Below the pieces are notes generated by a model. The model made no database searches. It was given only the letters and a program-made list of their open reading frames with translations, and was not told the origin of the DNA. A DNA stretch of 64,000 bases from Streptomyces sp. NBC_01439. GTDB lineage: Bacteria > Actinomycetota > Actinomycetes > Streptomycetales > Streptomycetaceae. How positions within the stretch are numbered: position 1 is the stretch's first letter; the number at the start of each line of letters is the position of its first letter. Positions 51,085 through 60,899 of the stretch are shown piece by piece. The translations under genes and the position numbers were made by a program. The stretch is taken from NCBI RefSeq assembly GCF_036227605.1, contig NZ_CP109487.1, forward strand, positions 7,315,501 to 7,379,500. The letters are read 5' to 3'.

Positions 51085-52596
51085 ATGACCGTACGGCGAG
51101 TAATGGGGATCGAGACGGAGTACGGGATCTCCGTCCCGGGGCACCCGAACGCCAATGCCATGCTCACCTCGTCCCAGATCGTCAACGCCTACGCGGCGGC
51201 GATGCACCGGGCGCGACGCGCCCGCTGGGACTTCGAGGAGGAGAATCCGCTGCGGGACGCCCGCGGCTTCGACCTCGCCCGCGAGGCCGCCGACAACAGC
51301 CAGCTGACCGACGAGGACATCGGCCTCGCCAACGTCATCCTCACGAACGGCGCACGGCTCTACGTCGACCACGCGCACCCCGAATACAGCTCGCCCGAGA
51401 TCACCAACCCGCTCGACGCCGTCCTCTGGGACAAGGCCGGCGAACGGATCATGGCCGAAGCGGCCGTCCGCGCCGCCCAGCTCCCCGGCGCCCAACCGAT
51501 CCACCTCTACAAGAACAACACCGACAACAAGGGCGCCTCCTACGGCACGCACGAGAACTACCTGATGAAGCGGGAAACCCCCTTCTCGGAGATCGTGCGC
51601 CACCTGACCCCCTTCTTCGTCTCGCGACAGGTCGTGACCGGCGCGGGACGCGTGGGCATCGGCCAGGACGGCCGCGACCACGGCTTCCAGATCAGCCAGC
51701 GCGCCGACTACTTCGAGGTCGAGGTCGGCCTGGAGACCACCCTCAAGCGCCCCATCATCAACACCCGCGACGAACCCCACTCGGACGCCGAGAAGTACCG
51801 CCGACTCCACGTGATCATCGGAGACGCCAACCTCTCCGAGATCTCCACCTACCTCAAACTCGGCACGACCGCACTTGTCCTGTCCATGATCGAGGACGGG
51901 TTCATCAACGTCGACCTGGCCGTCGACCAGCCCGTACGCACCCTGCACCAGGTCTCCCACGACCCCGACCTCCAGCACCTGATCACGCTGCGCAGCGGCC
52001 GGACACTGACCGCGGTGCAACTCCAGATGGAGTACTTCGAGCTGGCGCGGAAGTACGTGGACGAACGTTTCGGGTCGGACGCGGACGAGCAGACCAAGGA
52101 TGTGCTGGGCCGCTGGGAGGACGTGCTGGGCCGGCTGGAGAGCGACCCGATGAGCCTGTCGGGGGAGCTGGACTGGATCGCCAAGCGGGAGATCCTCGAG
52201 GGCTACCGGCGCCGGGACGGGCTGGACTGGGACGCGGCGCGGCTGCACCTGGTGGACCTCCAGTACTCGGACGTACGGCCCGAGAAGGGTCTGTACAACC
52301 GCCTGGTGGCCCGCGGCAAGATGAAGCGCCTGGTGGAAGAGCCGGCGGTGGAGCGGGCTCAGAGCAAGCCCCCGGAGGACACCCGGGCCTACTTCCGCGG
52401 CCGCTGCCTGGAGCAGTACGCGGACGACGTGGCCGCGGCGTCCTGGGACTCGGTGATCTTCGACCTCCCCGGCCGGGACTCGCTCCAGCGGGTCCCGACG
52501 CTGGAACCCCTGCGGGGGACCCGCAACCACGTCAAGGAGCTCCTGGACCGCTGCCGCACGGCGGAGGACCTGGTGCGGGTGCTTTCGGGGCAGTGA
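51085..52596 (+). CDS. dop: Depupylase/deamidase Dop
   Basis: 503 residues from ATG 51085 with AAGGAGG upstream. It shows the carboxylate-amine-ligase fold shared with Paf[24 protein letters not shown] (the catalytic Asp region), [20 protein letters not shown] and [13 protein letters not shown]. It is longer than PafA and contains the Dop-type loop. It removes Pup from substrates and, where Pup ends in Gln, deamidates it. It precedes pup by 200 nt. Confidence 0.96.
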   Translation: MTVRRVMGIETEYGISVPGHPNANAMLTSSQIVNAYAAAMHRARRARWDFEEENPLRDARGFDLAREAADNSQLTDEDIGLANVILTNGARLYVDHAHPEYSSPEITNPLDAVLWDKAGERIMAEAAVRAAQLPGAQPIHLYKNNTDNKGASYGTHENYLMKRETPFSEIVRHLTPFFVSRQVVTGAGRVGIGQDGRDHGFQISQRADYFEVEVGLETTLKRPIINTRDEPHSDAEKYRRLHVIIGDANLSEISTYLKLGTTALVLSMIEDGFINVDLAVDQPVRTLHQVSHDPDLQHLITLRSGRTLTAVQLQMEYFELARKYVDERFGSDADEQTKDVLGRWEDVLGRLESDPMSLSGELDWIAKREILEGYRRRDGLDWDAARLHLVDLQYSDVRPEKGLYNRLVARGKMKRLVEEPAVERAQSKPPEDTRAYFRGRCLEQYADDVAAASWDSVIFDLPGRDSLQRVPTLEPLRGTRNHVKELLDRCRTAEDLVRVLSGQ

Positions 52597-52692
52597 GCGG
52601 TGCATGGGGGGCCTGAAAGGCCTCCGGTCTGGGAATCATGAAGAGAACCGGACGTTGTACTGCGAGCTTTTGAACAAGTGCGGGGACGAATG

Positions 52693-52728
52693 TCAGACCC
52701 TCCCTATAGGGTCCGACGTAGGGTCTGA
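52693..52728 (+). other. pup leader inverted repeat TCAGACCCT / AGGGTCTGA
   Basis: A perfect 9-bp dyad with an inner CCCT/AGGG pairing, 68 nt before the pup start. A second hairpin follows at 52733-52759 (GAGAGA-T-CCC / GGG-G-TCTCTC). Confidence 0.5.
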
Positions 52729-52795
52729 TCTTGAGAGATCCCGAATCCCGGGGTCTCTCGACATGAGCGTGCGAACCGAGCGGGGTGAGGTAGAC

Positions 52796-53008
52796 ATGGC
52801 GACCAAGGACACCGGCGGCGGACAGCAGAAGGCGACGCGCTCGACCGAGGAGGTCGAGGAGGCCGCGGTCGAAGAATCGACCGACCTCAAGGAGCGCCAG
52901 GAGAAGCTCTCCGACGACGTCGACTCCGTACTTGACGAAATCGATGATGTGCTCGAGGAGAACGCGGAGGACTTCGTGCGCTCCTTCGTTCAGAAGGGTG
53001 GCGAGTGA
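52796..53008 (+). CDS. pup: Prokaryotic ubiquitin-like protein Pup
   Basis: 70 residues from ATG 52796 (MATKDTGGGQQ) with GAGG upstream; an in-frame ATG at 52763 would add 11 residues but lacks the family N-terminus. The protein is acidic and largely disordered, with the helical Arc-binding segment LKERQEKLSDDVDSVLDEIDDVLEENAEDFVRSFVQKGGE. The gene encodes Glu as the last residue, so PafA can ligate it without prior deamidation. Confidence 0.98.
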   Translation: MATKDTGGGQQKATRSTEEVEEAAVEESTDLKERQEKLSDDVDSVLDEIDDVLEENAEDFVRSFVQKGGE

Positions 53009-53010
53009 TT

Positions 53011-53031
53011 TCACCTTCGAATCGAAGGTGA
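53011..53031 (+). terminator. Hairpin between pup and the endonuclease gene
   Basis: A perfect 9-bp stem TCACCTTCG / CGAAGGTGA with loop AAT, starting 2 nt after the pup stop and 20 nt before the next start. No U-tract; possibly an attenuator or mRNA stabiliser that keeps pup output above downstream genes. Confidence 0.55.
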
Positions 53032-53050
53032 CACTCGCAGGGGAGGGTGA

Positions 53051-53638
53051 GTGTCGGAGGCAGGTAAGAAGTGTGGGCGGTGTGGCGTAGTCAAGCCGTT
53101 CGATGCTTTCGCTTCGAACCGGGCCATGCGTGACGGCCTGCAGTGCTATTGCAGGCCGTGCGCAGCCGAGTACCACCAACAGCGTCAGATAGCCAAGGGG
53201 AAGAACGTGCGTCCCCGAGTCGAAGCCCCTGCGGGGCACAAATACTGCCGCCGGTGCGGGGAGGTCAAGCCCCACTCGGAATGGGACCGGAACAAGACGG
53301 CTTCGGATGGGTTATCGACGCGTTGCAAGGCGTGTCGAGCGGTCGAAAGTCGGGCAGGGCACCTCAAGCGTTCCTACGGCATGACCGAGGCCGATCGGGA
53401 CGAAATGATCGCCGCCCAAGGCGGGCTCTGCTGTATCTGTCTGAAGCGCCCTGCGGTACATGTGGATCACTGCCACAAGACGGGTAGGGTCCGAGGCGTA
53501 CTTTGCTTCAACTGCAACACGGCCATCGGCAAGTTGGGTGACGACCCCGACGCAGCCCGTCGGGTCGTCTCATACTTGGAGGGACACGCGTGGAAGCCAA
53601 CAATCGTGGCACAGGGCGTCTACCGGCAGCCTTCCTGA
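53051..53638 (+). CDS. Endonuclease VII-like HNH nuclease within the proteasome operon
   Basis: 195 residues from GTG 53051 after AGGGGAGGGTGA. Two zinc ribbons of C-x2-C type occupy the first half ([13 protein letters not shown]... [17 protein letters not shown]... CKAC). The C-terminal domain has the recombination endonuclease VII pattern [34 protein letters not shown], with the DHCH catalytic site. Its end overlaps prcB by 49 nt. A gene of this type is known at this position in Streptomyces, but its link to protein degradation is unexplained. Confidence 0.9.
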   Translation: MSEAGKKCGRCGVVKPFDAFASNRAMRDGLQCYCRPCAAEYHQQRQIAKGKNVRPRVEAPAGHKYCRRCGEVKPHSEWDRNKTASDGLSTRCKACRAVESRAGHLKRSYGMTEADRDEMIAAQGGLCCICLKRPAVHVDHCHKTGRVRGVLCFNCNTAIGKLGDDPDAARRVVSYLEGHAWKPTIVAQGVYRQPS

Positions 53639-54429
53639 CGCCGGGGTCGTCGTCCTTCATGGACTTCCTGGGCGCGCACTCGCCCGAGATGCTGCCCGGC
53701 AACCGCAAGCTGCCGGAGGGTGTCGTCGAGGCGCCGCACGGGACGACCATCGTTGCCGCCACCTTCCCCGGCGGGGTGGTCCTCGCCGGTGACCGGCGGG
53801 CGACCATGGGGAACATGATCGCGCAGCGGGACATCGAGAAGGTGTTCCCCGCCGACGAGTACTCCGCCGTCGGCATCGCCGGTACGGCCGGCCTGGCCGT
53901 GGAGATGGTCAAGCTGTTCCAGCTGGAGCTGGAGCACTTCGAGAAGGTGGAGGGGACGACCCTCTCCCTGGAGGGCAAGGCCAACCGGCTCTCCACCATG
54001 ATCCGGAGCAATCTGGGGATGGCCATGCAGGGCCTGGCCGTCGTGCCGCTGTTCGCGGGGTACGACGAGGCCAAGGAGAAGGGTCGGATCTTCTCCTACG
54101 ACGTGACCGGCGGCCGCTCCGAGGAGCACGGTTACGCCGCCACCGGTTCCGGTTCGATCTTCGCCCGGGGCTCCATGAAGAAGCTCTACCGCCCCGATCT
54201 GACGGAGGAGCAGGCCACCACCCTGGTCGTCCAGGCGCTCTACGATGCCGCCGACGACGACTCGGCGACCGGTGGGCCGGACCTGTACCGCCACATCTAC
54301 CCGATCGTCACCGTGATCACGGACGAGGGGTTCCGCAGGCTGACCGACGACGAGTCGCAGGAGCTCGCCCGTACGGTCACCAACCGTCGGCTGGAGCAGC
54401 CCGACGGCCCGCGCGCCGCCCTGCTCTGA
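53590..54429 (+). CDS. prcB: 20S proteasome beta subunit
   Basis: 279 residues from GTG 53590. A propeptide of 51 residues is followed by the processing site [16 protein letters not shown], making Thr52 the catalytic N-terminus after autocleavage. [16 protein letters not shown] and the later [19 protein letters not shown] and GSGSIFA match the beta subunit. It overlaps the endonuclease gene by 49 nt, implying coupled translation, and is followed 46 nt later by prcA. Confidence 0.97.
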   Translation: MEANNRGTGRLPAAFLTPGSSSFMDFLGAHSPEMLPGNRKLPEGVVEAPHGTTIVAATFPGGVVLAGDRRATMGNMIAQRDIEKVFPADEYSAVGIAGTAGLAVEMVKLFQLELEHFEKVEGTTLSLEGKANRLSTMIRSNLGMAMQGLAVVPLFAGYDEAKEKGRIFSYDVTGGRSEEHGYAATGSGSIFARGSMKKLYRPDLTEEQATTLVVQALYDAADDDSATGGPDLYRHIYPIVTVITDEGFRRLTDDESQELARTVTNRRLEQPDGPRAALL

Positions 54430-54475
54430 CCATCCGTCGCCCCGTAGGAGCCCAGAAGAAAGGGACGGACAGCCG

Positions 54476-55240
54476 GTGTCGACTCCGTTCTATGTGTCAC
54501 CCCAGCAGGCCATGGCCGACCGGGCGGAATACGCCCGCAAGGGCATCGCCCGCGGTCGCAGCCTGGTCGTGCTGCAGTACGCCGACGGCATCGTGTTCGT
54601 CGGCGAGAACCCGTCCCGTGCGCTGCACAAGTTCAGCGAGATCTACGACCGGATCGGCTTCGCGGCCGCCGGCAAGTACAACGAGTACGAGAACCTGCGG
54701 ATCGGTGGTGTGCGGTACGCGGATCTGCGCGGGTACACCTATGACCGTGACGACGTGACGGCCCGTGGGTTGGCGAACGTCTACGCGCAGACGCTCGGCA
54801 CCATCTTCTCCTCGGCCGGTGAGAAGCCGTACGAGGTGGAGCTGGTGGTCGCGGAGGTCGGTGCGACCGCCGCGGGTGACCAGATCTACCGGCTGCCGCA
54901 CGACGGGTCGATCGTGGACGAGCACGGTTCGGTCGCGGTCGGTGGCAATGCCGAGCAGATCAGTACCTTCCTGGATCAGCGGCACCGGGACGGGATGACC
55001 CTGTCCGAGGCGTTGAAGCTGGCGGTGCAGGCGCTGTCCAGTCAGGCGAACGGTGCTGACAAGGCGATTCCGGCGGAGCGGCTGGAGGTCGCGGTGCTGG
55101 ACCGTACGCGTGCGCAGCAGCGCAAGTTCAAGCGGATCCGGGGTCGGCAGCTGTCGCGCCTGCTGGAGGCGGACGTGACGGCGGCGGTGCAGGCGGATGC
55201 CGTGTCGAACGACGAGGCGCCGGAGGACGACGCCGAGTAG
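54476..55240 (+). CDS. prcA: 20S proteasome alpha subunit
   Basis: 254 residues from GTG 54476 ([29 protein letters not shown]). It forms the outer rings and gate of the core particle. The conserved alpha N-terminal helix H0 is visible, and there is no catalytic Thr. The C-terminal tail is acidic ([11 protein letters not shown]). It ends the operon before a terminator. Confidence 0.97.
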   Translation: MSTPFYVSPQQAMADRAEYARKGIARGRSLVVLQYADGIVFVGENPSRALHKFSEIYDRIGFAAAGKYNEYENLRIGGVRYADLRGYTYDRDDVTARGLANVYAQTLGTIFSSAGEKPYEVELVVAEVGATAAGDQIYRLPHDGSIVDEHGSVAVGGNAEQISTFLDQRHRDGMTLSEALKLAVQALSSQANGADKAIPAERLEVAVLDRTRAQQRKFKRIRGRQLSRLLEADVTAAVQADAVSNDEAPEDDAE

Positions 55241-55264
55241 CCGCGTAGAGGCAGTGTGTGCGGG

Positions 55265-55296
55265 GCCCCGGTTCGCCGTTCTCGGCGGGCCGGGGC
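55265..55296. terminator. Terminator after prcA
   Basis: An outer stem GCCCCGG / CCGGGGC with inner GCCG/CGGC, 24 nt after prcA and 30 nt before the convergent LacI gene end. Confidence 0.75.
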
Positions 55297-55326
55297 TTCG
55301 TCGTGTCCGGAGTCGTGTCCGGTCGG

Positions 55327-56325
55327 TTACGGGGTCGGGGCGGGGCCCGTGGAGTCGCGGACGGCGAGTCGGACGGGGATGTCGGGGGCGGTCCAGGGGG
55401 TGCCTTCGAGGACGGCGAGGAGGGCGGTCATGCCTTGTTCGCCGACGCGTTCGGCGGGGAGGTGGACGGTGGTGAGTTCGGGTTCGACGGCGGTGGCGAG
55501 GGCGAGGTCGTCGAAGCCGGTGACGGAGAGGTCTTCGGGGATGCGCAGGCCGAGGCGGCGGGCGGCCTTGCAGGCGCCGGCGGCGAGGATGTCGTCGTCG
55601 CAGATGATGGCGGTGGGGCGGTCCTGGGGGGTGGCCAGGGCGGTCTCCATGGCCGTACGGGCGGCGTCGACGGTGAGGGGGGCCCGTACGGTGCGCAGCT
55701 CGGTTTCGGGGCCGAGGATGGCGGTGAGGGCTTCGGCGCGGGTGTGGAAGGTCCAGGAGTCGACGGCGGAGGCGAGGTGGAGGAAGCGGCGGTGGCCGAG
55801 GGCGAGGAGGTGTTCGGTGACCTGGCGCATGCCGTCGGCCATGGCGAGGTTGACGTGGGCGGCGGCGGTGTCGGCGGTGGGGTCGCTGTCGAGCATGACG
55901 AGGGGCAGGGTGTTGCCGCCGATGGCGTCGAGGGTGTGGGCGGCCATGGAGGAGGCGATGACTCCGTCGAGGGCGGCGCGGGCGGAGGCGAAGGGGTCGC
56001 GGGCGGGGCCGGTGCCGTCGGGGGAGGGGTAGAGGACGACGCCGAAGCCGTGTGCGGCAGCGACGCGGGCGGCTCCGGTGTAGACGCGGGCGAAGAATTC
56101 GTTGGTGAGGGCGGGGACGACGAGGAGGGCGGTGCGGGTGGTGCCGAGGCGGAGGTTGCGGGCGGCGAGGTTGGGGCGGTAGCCGAGGCGGGTGGCGGTT
56201 TCTCGGACGTGGGTGGCGGTGCGTTCGGAGACGCGGCCGGGCCATTTGTCGCCGAGGACGAGGGAGACGGTGGCCTGGGAGACCCCGGCGGCGGTGGCCA
56301 CGTCGCGGCTGGTGGGTCTCGTCAC
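55327..56325 (-). CDS. LacI-family transcriptional regulator
   Basis: 332 residues from GTG 56325 after AGGAGC. The N-terminal LacI helix-turn-helix (TSRDVATAAGVSQATVSLVLGDKWPGRVSE) and hinge are followed by the periplasmic-binding-like sensor domain (VPALTNEFFARVYTGAARVAAAHGFGVVLYP; SVTGFDDLALATAVEPELTTVHLP). It is divergent from an MFS transporter gene, its likely target. The ligand is unknown, perhaps a sugar. Confidence 0.93.
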   Translation of the reverse strand: MTRPTSRDVATAAGVSQATVSLVLGDKWPGRVSERTATHVRETATRLGYRPNLAARNLRLGTTRTALLVVPALTNEFFARVYTGAARVAAAHGFGVVLYPSPDGTGPARDPFASARAALDGVIASSMAAHTLDAIGGNTLPLVMLDSDPTADTAAAHVNLAMADGMRQVTEHLLALGHRRFLHLASAVDSWTFHTRAEALTAILGPETELRTVRAPLTVDAARTAMETALATPQDRPTAIICDDDILAAGACKAARRLGLRIPEDLSVTGFDDLALATAVEPELTTVHLPAERVGEQGMTALLAVLEGTPWTAPDIPVRLAVRDSTGPAPTP

Positions 56326-56397
56326 AGGGTGCTCCTGAAGTGCGAGGTCGGGGGTGTGGTGGGGTCCGTGGGGTGGACCGGCGGACTGCGGCCATGG

Positions 56398-56425
56398 TAC
56401 GTATGAGGCGTCACGTTATACGTAT
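56398..56425. promoter_or_regulatory. Candidate LacI operators (TACGTA at 56398-56403 and ATACGTAT at 56418-56425)
   Basis: Two small palindromes 20 nt apart, centre to centre, in the divergent region between the regulator and MFS genes. Confidence 0.4.
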
Positions 56426-56471
56426 TACTTGGATGGTTCCCGGTTGGATCCGGGCAGAAGGTGGGGCGGAG

Positions 56472-57734
56472 ATGGCCGCGGGATACGCGGAGCTGCTGAG
56501 GACCCGGCACGCCGCGAGGCTGCTGGTGGGCACGCTCGTGGGCCGGCTGCCCAATGCCACCGGGCCGATCGCGATCGTGCTGTTCACGCGCGCCGAGGGC
56601 GGCAGCTACAGCCTGGCGGGGGCACTGGCCGCCGCGTACGGGTTGGCGAACGCGGTGGGTCAGCCGCTGCTGGGGCGGGCCGTCGACCTGTTCGGGCAGC
56701 CCCGGGTGCAGTTGCCGGCGGCTCTGGTTTCCGCGCTGGGCATGGTGTGGCTGGCGCTCGCGGGTACGGGGTCCGCGGTGGCCGCGTACGCCGCGGTGGT
56801 GGTCGCGGGGTTGTTCACGCCGCCGCTGGAGGGCGGGCTGCGGGCGTTGTGGCCGGGGGTGCTGGGCGGTCGTGAGGAGAAGGTGCACGCGGCGTACGCG
56901 ATGGACGCGGTGGCCCAGGAGGTCATGTTCACCGTCGGTCCGTTGCTGGTGACGCTGTTCGTGGCGATGTGGTCGCCGGCCGGGGCGCTGTTGGCGCTGA
57001 ACGCGATCGGTGTGCTGGGTGCGCTGTCGGTGGTGGTGAGCGAGCCGTCGCGGAAGTGGCGTTCGGCGCCGCGGGAGGCGCACTGGTTGGGGGCGCTGCG
57101 TTCGCGGGGGCTGTTGGCGCTGCTGGGTGCGTTCTTCTTCGTGGGCATGGCGCTGGGTTCGATCACGGTGGCGGGTGTGGCGTACGCGGATGAGCACGGC
57201 GGTCAGGTGGTGTACGGCTGGTTGATGGCGGCGCTGGGGCTGGGTGCGTTGATCGGTGGGGTGTTCTACGGTGCGCGGCAGTGGGTCGGTGCGCCCGAGC
57301 GCCGGTTGCGGCTGCTGGTGGCGCTGCTGGCGGTCTGCTACCTGCCGCTGATGCTGGTTCCGGGTGCGGTGGCGATGACGGGGCTGTCGGCGCTGGCGGG
57401 CGTGTTCCTGGCGCCTGCGCTGGCGTGTGCGTTCATCGTGGTGGACCGGCATGCTCCGGTGGGCACGGTGACGGAGGCGTTCTCGTGGCTGGTGACGTTC
57501 TTCGGGGTGGGTGCGGCGATCGGTACGGCGGCGGCGGGGCCGGCGGTGGAGCTGGGGGGTACTGCGGCGGGCTTCGGTGTGGCGAGCGTGGCGGGTGGTT
57601 TGGCGCTGCTGGTTCTGATGGTCACTCAGCGGGTGATGGCAACTGGTGGGCGCAGTCGCGCGGTGGCGCGCTCGTCCGACGGTGTGTCGGAGGTGGCTCC
57701 TGACGTGCCGTCGGAGGTGGGGTCGGCGTCCTGA
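56472..57734 (+). CDS. MFS transporter
   Basis: 420 residues from ATG 56472, about 12 transmembrane segments. The loop between helices 2 and 3 reads GQPLLGRAVDLFGQPRVQ, close to the MFS signature G-x3-D-R/K-x-G. No substrate class can be assigned; efflux of a drug-like or sugar-like compound is possible given the LacI neighbour. The LacI/MFS pair separates the prc genes from pafA. Confidence 0.9.
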   Translation: MAAGYAELLRTRHAARLLVGTLVGRLPNATGPIAIVLFTRAEGGSYSLAGALAAAYGLANAVGQPLLGRAVDLFGQPRVQLPAALVSALGMVWLALAGTGSAVAAYAAVVVAGLFTPPLEGGLRALWPGVLGGREEKVHAAYAMDAVAQEVMFTVGPLLVTLFVAMWSPAGALLALNAIGVLGALSVVVSEPSRKWRSAPREAHWLGALRSRGLLALLGAFFFVGMALGSITVAGVAYADEHGGQVVYGWLMAALGLGALIGGVFYGARQWVGAPERRLRLLVALLAVCYLPLMLVPGAVAMTGLSALAGVFLAPALACAFIVVDRHAPVGTVTEAFSWLVTFFGVGAAIGTAAAGPAVELGGTAAGFGVASVAGGLALLVLMVTQRVMATGGRSRAVARSSDGVSEVAPDVPSEVGSAS

Positions 57735-57862
57735 TCGGTGGGTGCGGCGGATGGGCCGATCGGGCCGTGATGGGGGTGTCGATCGGCCCGCTGGTGGGAG
57801 CTGATCGAAATGGCGCTCCCGAACCCGGTTTCAGAAGAGGGCAGAAGGCGTAATGTTCAGTC

Positions 57863-59224
57863 ATGGACCGCCGCATTTTCGGGCTGGAGAACGAGTACGG
57901 CGTCACGTGCACGTTCAGGGGACAGCGCCGACTGTCTCCTGACGAAGTGGCGCGCTACCTCTTCCGCCGTGTTGTGTCATGGGGCCGCAGCAGCAATGTC
58001 TTCCTGCGGAACGGCGCCCGCCTCTACCTCGACGTGGGTTCGCATCCGGAATATGCAACTCCCGAATGCGACAACGTGACCGAGTTGGTCACGCACGACA
58101 AAGCAGGCGAGCGCATTCTCGAAGGTCTGCTCGTCGACGCCGAACGACGCCTGCACGAGGAGGGAATCGCGGGCGACGTCTATCTCTTCAAGAACAACAC
58201 CGACTCGGCGGGCAACTCGTACGGCTGCCACGAGAACTACCTGGTGGCCCGGCACGGGGAATTCTCCCGCTTGGCGGACATTCTCATTCCGTTCCTCGTC
58301 ACGCGCCAGTTGATCTGTGGCGCGGGCAAGGTGCTGCAGACGCCGCGGGGTGCGGTGTACTGCGTGAGTCAGCGGGCCGAGCACATCTGGGAGGGCGTCA
58401 GCTCGGCCACGACGCGCTCGCGGCCGATCATCAACACCCGGGACGAGCCGCACGCGGATGCCGAGCGCTACCGCAGGCTGCACGTGATCGTGGGTGACTC
58501 GAACATGTCCGAGACGACCATGCTGCTCAAGGTCGGGGCCACCGATCTGGTGCTGCGCATGATCGAGGCGGGCACGGTGATGCGGGACCTGACCCTGGAG
58601 AACCCGATCCGGGCGATCCGTGAGGTCAGCCACGACATCACGGGTCAGCGCAAGGTGCGCCTGGCGAGCGGCCGGGAGGCTTCGGCGCTGGAGATCCAGC
58701 GGGAGTACTACGACAAGGCGGTGGACTTCGCCGAGCGCCGGGGGATCCGTACCGGTGTGGTGGACCAGGTGCTGGAGCTGTGGGGCCGCACGCTCGACGC
58801 GATCGACGCCGAGGACCTGGACCGGATCGGGACCGAGATCGACTGGGTCATGAAGTACCAGCTGATCGAGCGGTACCGGGCGAAGCACAACATGACCATG
58901 TCGAATCCGCGGGTGGCTCAGATAGACCTCGCGTACCACGACATCCACCGTCGGCGCGGGCTGTACTACCTGCTGGAGCGCAAGGGGCAGGCGGCGCGGA
59001 TCTGCAATGACCTGAAGATCTTCGAGGGCAAGTCGGTGCCCCCGCAGACGACGCGGGCGCGGCTGCGCGGGGACTTCATCCGGCGGGCGCAGGAGCAGCG
59101 GCGGGACTTCACGGTGGACTGGGTGCACCTGAAGCTCAATGACCAGGCGCAGCGGACGGTGCTGTGCAAGGACCCGTTCCGGTCGGTGGACGACCGGGTG
59201 GAGAAGCTGATCGCGGGCATGTGA
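57863..59224 (+). CDS. pafA: Pup--protein ligase PafA
   Basis: 453 residues from ATG 57863 ([18 protein letters not shown]). Carboxylate-amine-ligase motifs: GLENEYG (Mg/ATP-binding Glu), [18 protein letters not shown] (catalytic Asp), [20 protein letters not shown] and [19 protein letters not shown]. It links the terminal Glu of Pup to substrate lysines with ATP. It is shorter than Dop and lacks the Dop loop. Confidence 0.97.
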   Translation: MDRRIFGLENEYGVTCTFRGQRRLSPDEVARYLFRRVVSWGRSSNVFLRNGARLYLDVGSHPEYATPECDNVTELVTHDKAGERILEGLLVDAERRLHEEGIAGDVYLFKNNTDSAGNSYGCHENYLVARHGEFSRLADILIPFLVTRQLICGAGKVLQTPRGAVYCVSQRAEHIWEGVSSATTRSRPIINTRDEPHADAERYRRLHVIVGDSNMSETTMLLKVGATDLVLRMIEAGTVMRDLTLENPIRAIREVSHDITGQRKVRLASGREASALEIQREYYDKAVDFAERRGIRTGVVDQVLELWGRTLDAIDAEDLDRIGTEIDWVMKYQLIERYRAKHNMTMSNPRVAQIDLAYHDIHRRRGLYYLLERKGQAARICNDLKIFEGKSVPPQTTRARLRGDFIRRAQEQRRDFTVDWVHLKLNDQAQRTVLCKDPFRSVDDRVEKLIAGM

Positions 59225-59278
59225 GCGGGCACGTAGGACCCGCAGAGTGACCGCAGTGTGACATCGCACTCCTCGCCG

Positions 59279-59307
59279 GGGCCCCGTACGTCTCTCGTAC
59301 GGGGCCC
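59279..59307 (+). terminator. Terminator after pafA
   Basis: A perfect 12-bp stem GGGCCCCGTACG / CGTACGGGGCCC with loop TCTCT. Confidence 0.88.
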
Positions 59308-59363
59308 TGTGCACGGCTTAGAGTGGCGAGCGACCGCTTTGCCGTCTGAGATCTGAGGAACAC

Positions 59364-60305
59364 GTGCGCCGACTTGCCGGCCTGCTTGTCGTACCCCTGC
59401 TGCTGCTGACGACCGCAGCGTGTGGCGACGACGGCGGCTCTGACTCCGCCCAGATGAAGAACGGGGCTCCCGCGATCACCAAGGGTGCCGCCTTCGGGGA
59501 GACGCCCACCCTGTCGCAGGGCAAGGGTGCGCCGCCCAAGGAGCTCAAGGTGGTGACGATCAGCGAGGGCGCCGGACCGGCGCTCAAGAAGAACGACATC
59601 GCGCAGGTCCACTACCTCGGCCAGGTGTGGGACGGCAAGGAGTCGTTCGACAAGAGCTTCGGGCGGCCCGCGCCCTTCGATGTGACCATCGGTGCGGGTG
59701 CGGTCATCAAGGGCTGGGACCAGGGCCTGGAGGGCCAGAAGGTCGGCAGCCGCGTCGAGCTGGTGATCCCGCCGGAGCTCGGTTACGGGGCCCAGGGTTC
59801 GCCCCCGAAGATCAAGCCGAACGCCACGCTGGTCTTCGTCGTGGACATCGTCAAGGGCACGACCGTTCCGGCCTCGGCCACGGGCAAGGAAGTCGCCCAG
59901 GACAACAAGGACCTGCCCAAGGTCGGCACGAACGCGGACGGCAAGGAAGTCTCCGTGACCGTCCCGAAGGACACCGCGGAGCCCACCAAGCTGGTCTCGG
60001 ACTACGTCCTGGAGGGTGACGGCGCGGTCGTGAAGGACACCGACAGCGTCGTGGTCAAGTTCAACGGCAAGACATGGAAGGACGACAAGTCCTTCGAGAG
60101 CACCTACACCAGCGATCAGGCGATCACCTGGCCGCTGGGTGAGCTTTCGGTCAAGGGTCTGAAGGACGGCATCGTCGGCAAGAAGGTCGGCAGCCGCATC
60201 CTGCTGGTCATCCCGCCGGACCAGGGGTTCGGGGACAAGGAGCAGGGCACCATCCCGGCGAATTCGACGCTGGTCTTCAGCCTCGACATCCTCGCGGTGA
60301 TGTAA
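59364..60305 (+). CDS. Tandem FKBP-type peptidyl-prolyl isomerase lipoprotein
   Basis: 313 residues from GTG 59364. Signal peptide with lipobox TAAC (cysteine at about 20). Two FKBP domains: the first (about 60-170, DIAQVHYLGQVWDGKESFDKSF; VIKGWDQGLEGQKVGSRVELVIPPELGYG) looks complete. The second (about 210-312, VKFNGKTWKDDKSFEST; GLKDGIVGKKVGSRILLVIPPDQGFG) lacks the usual GWDQ and may be weak. It likely folds exported proteins at the cell surface. Confidence 0.92.
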   Translation: MRRLAGLLVVPLLLLTTAACGDDGGSDSAQMKNGAPAITKGAAFGETPTLSQGKGAPPKELKVVTISEGAGPALKKNDIAQVHYLGQVWDGKESFDKSFGRPAPFDVTIGAGAVIKGWDQGLEGQKVGSRVELVIPPELGYGAQGSPPKIKPNATLVFVVDIVKGTTVPASATGKEVAQDNKDLPKVGTNADGKEVSVTVPKDTAEPTKLVSDYVLEGDGAVVKDTDSVVVKFNGKTWKDDKSFESTYTSDQAITWPLGELSVKGLKDGIVGKKVGSRILLVIPPDQGFGDKEQGTIPANSTLVFSLDILAVM

Positions 60306-60348
60306 GACTGTTCCGGTTGACCGTTTCGTACGTATGAGGAGAAGTTCC

Positions 60349-60726
60349 GTGAGTGACCTCCAGAAGCCCGAGATCGACTTCCCCGAGGGCGAGGCCCCCA
60401 AGGACCTCGTGATCGAGGACATCTGGCTGGGCGACGGCGCCGAGGCCAAGAAGGGCGACCGGGTCGCCGTCCACTACGTGGGCGTGGCCTTCTCCACCGG
60501 CGAGGAGTTCGACGCCTCCTGGAACCGCGGTTCCGCGCTGCAGTTCCAGCTCGGCATCGGTCAGGTCATCTCCGGCTGGGACCAGGGCGTCCAGGGCATG
60601 AAGGTCGGCGGTCGTCGCAAGCTGACGATTCCGGCGCACCTCGCCTACGGCGACCGTGGCGCGGGCGGTGCGATCGCCCCGGGCGAGACGCTGATCTTCG
60701 TCTGCGACCTGGTCAAGGTCGGCTGA
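60349..60726 (+). CDS. Single-domain FKBP peptidyl-prolyl cis-trans isomerase
   Basis: 125 residues from GTG 60349 after GAGGAGAAG. A cytoplasmic FKBP with the full active-site set: VAVHYVGVAFSTGEEFDASW, QVISGWDQGVQGMKVGGRRKLTIPAHLAYGDRG and LIFVCDLVKV. It catalyses proline isomerisation and would be sensitive to FK506/rapamycin by family. It lies 43 nt after the lipoprotein paralogue. Confidence 0.95.
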   Translation: MSDLQKPEIDFPEGEAPKDLVIEDIWLGDGAEAKKGDRVAVHYVGVAFSTGEEFDASWNRGSALQFQLGIGQVISGWDQGVQGMKVGGRRKLTIPAHLAYGDRGAGGAIAPGETLIFVCDLVKVG

Positions 60727-60749
60727 TCCGCTCATCCGCGATCGGTGCA

Positions 60750-60777
60750 GGGGCCCCCGCCGTCCGGCGGGGGCCCC
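60750..60777 (+). terminator. Terminator after FKBP gene
   Basis: A 13-bp perfect stem GGGGCCCCCGCCG / CGGCGGGGGCCCC with a 2-base loop, followed by TCGCTTTTTT. Confidence 0.92.
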
Positions 60778-60899
60778 TCGCTTTTTTGCCCGGGCGCGCC
60801 GGGGCGGTACGGTCATCGGTCAATGGGTCCTTCCGCAACCGGTCGTGGCCCGGTGACGGTCCGACGGACGTGTAGGCGGAGAAGGGCGGAAGGGCGTCG

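Noticed and set aside
52604..52795. N-terminally extended Pup (MGGLKG... or MSVRTERG...)
   Set aside because: The in-frame extension crosses two hairpins, and all known Pup proteins of the genus start near MATKDTGGGQQ, which has its own ribosome-binding site.
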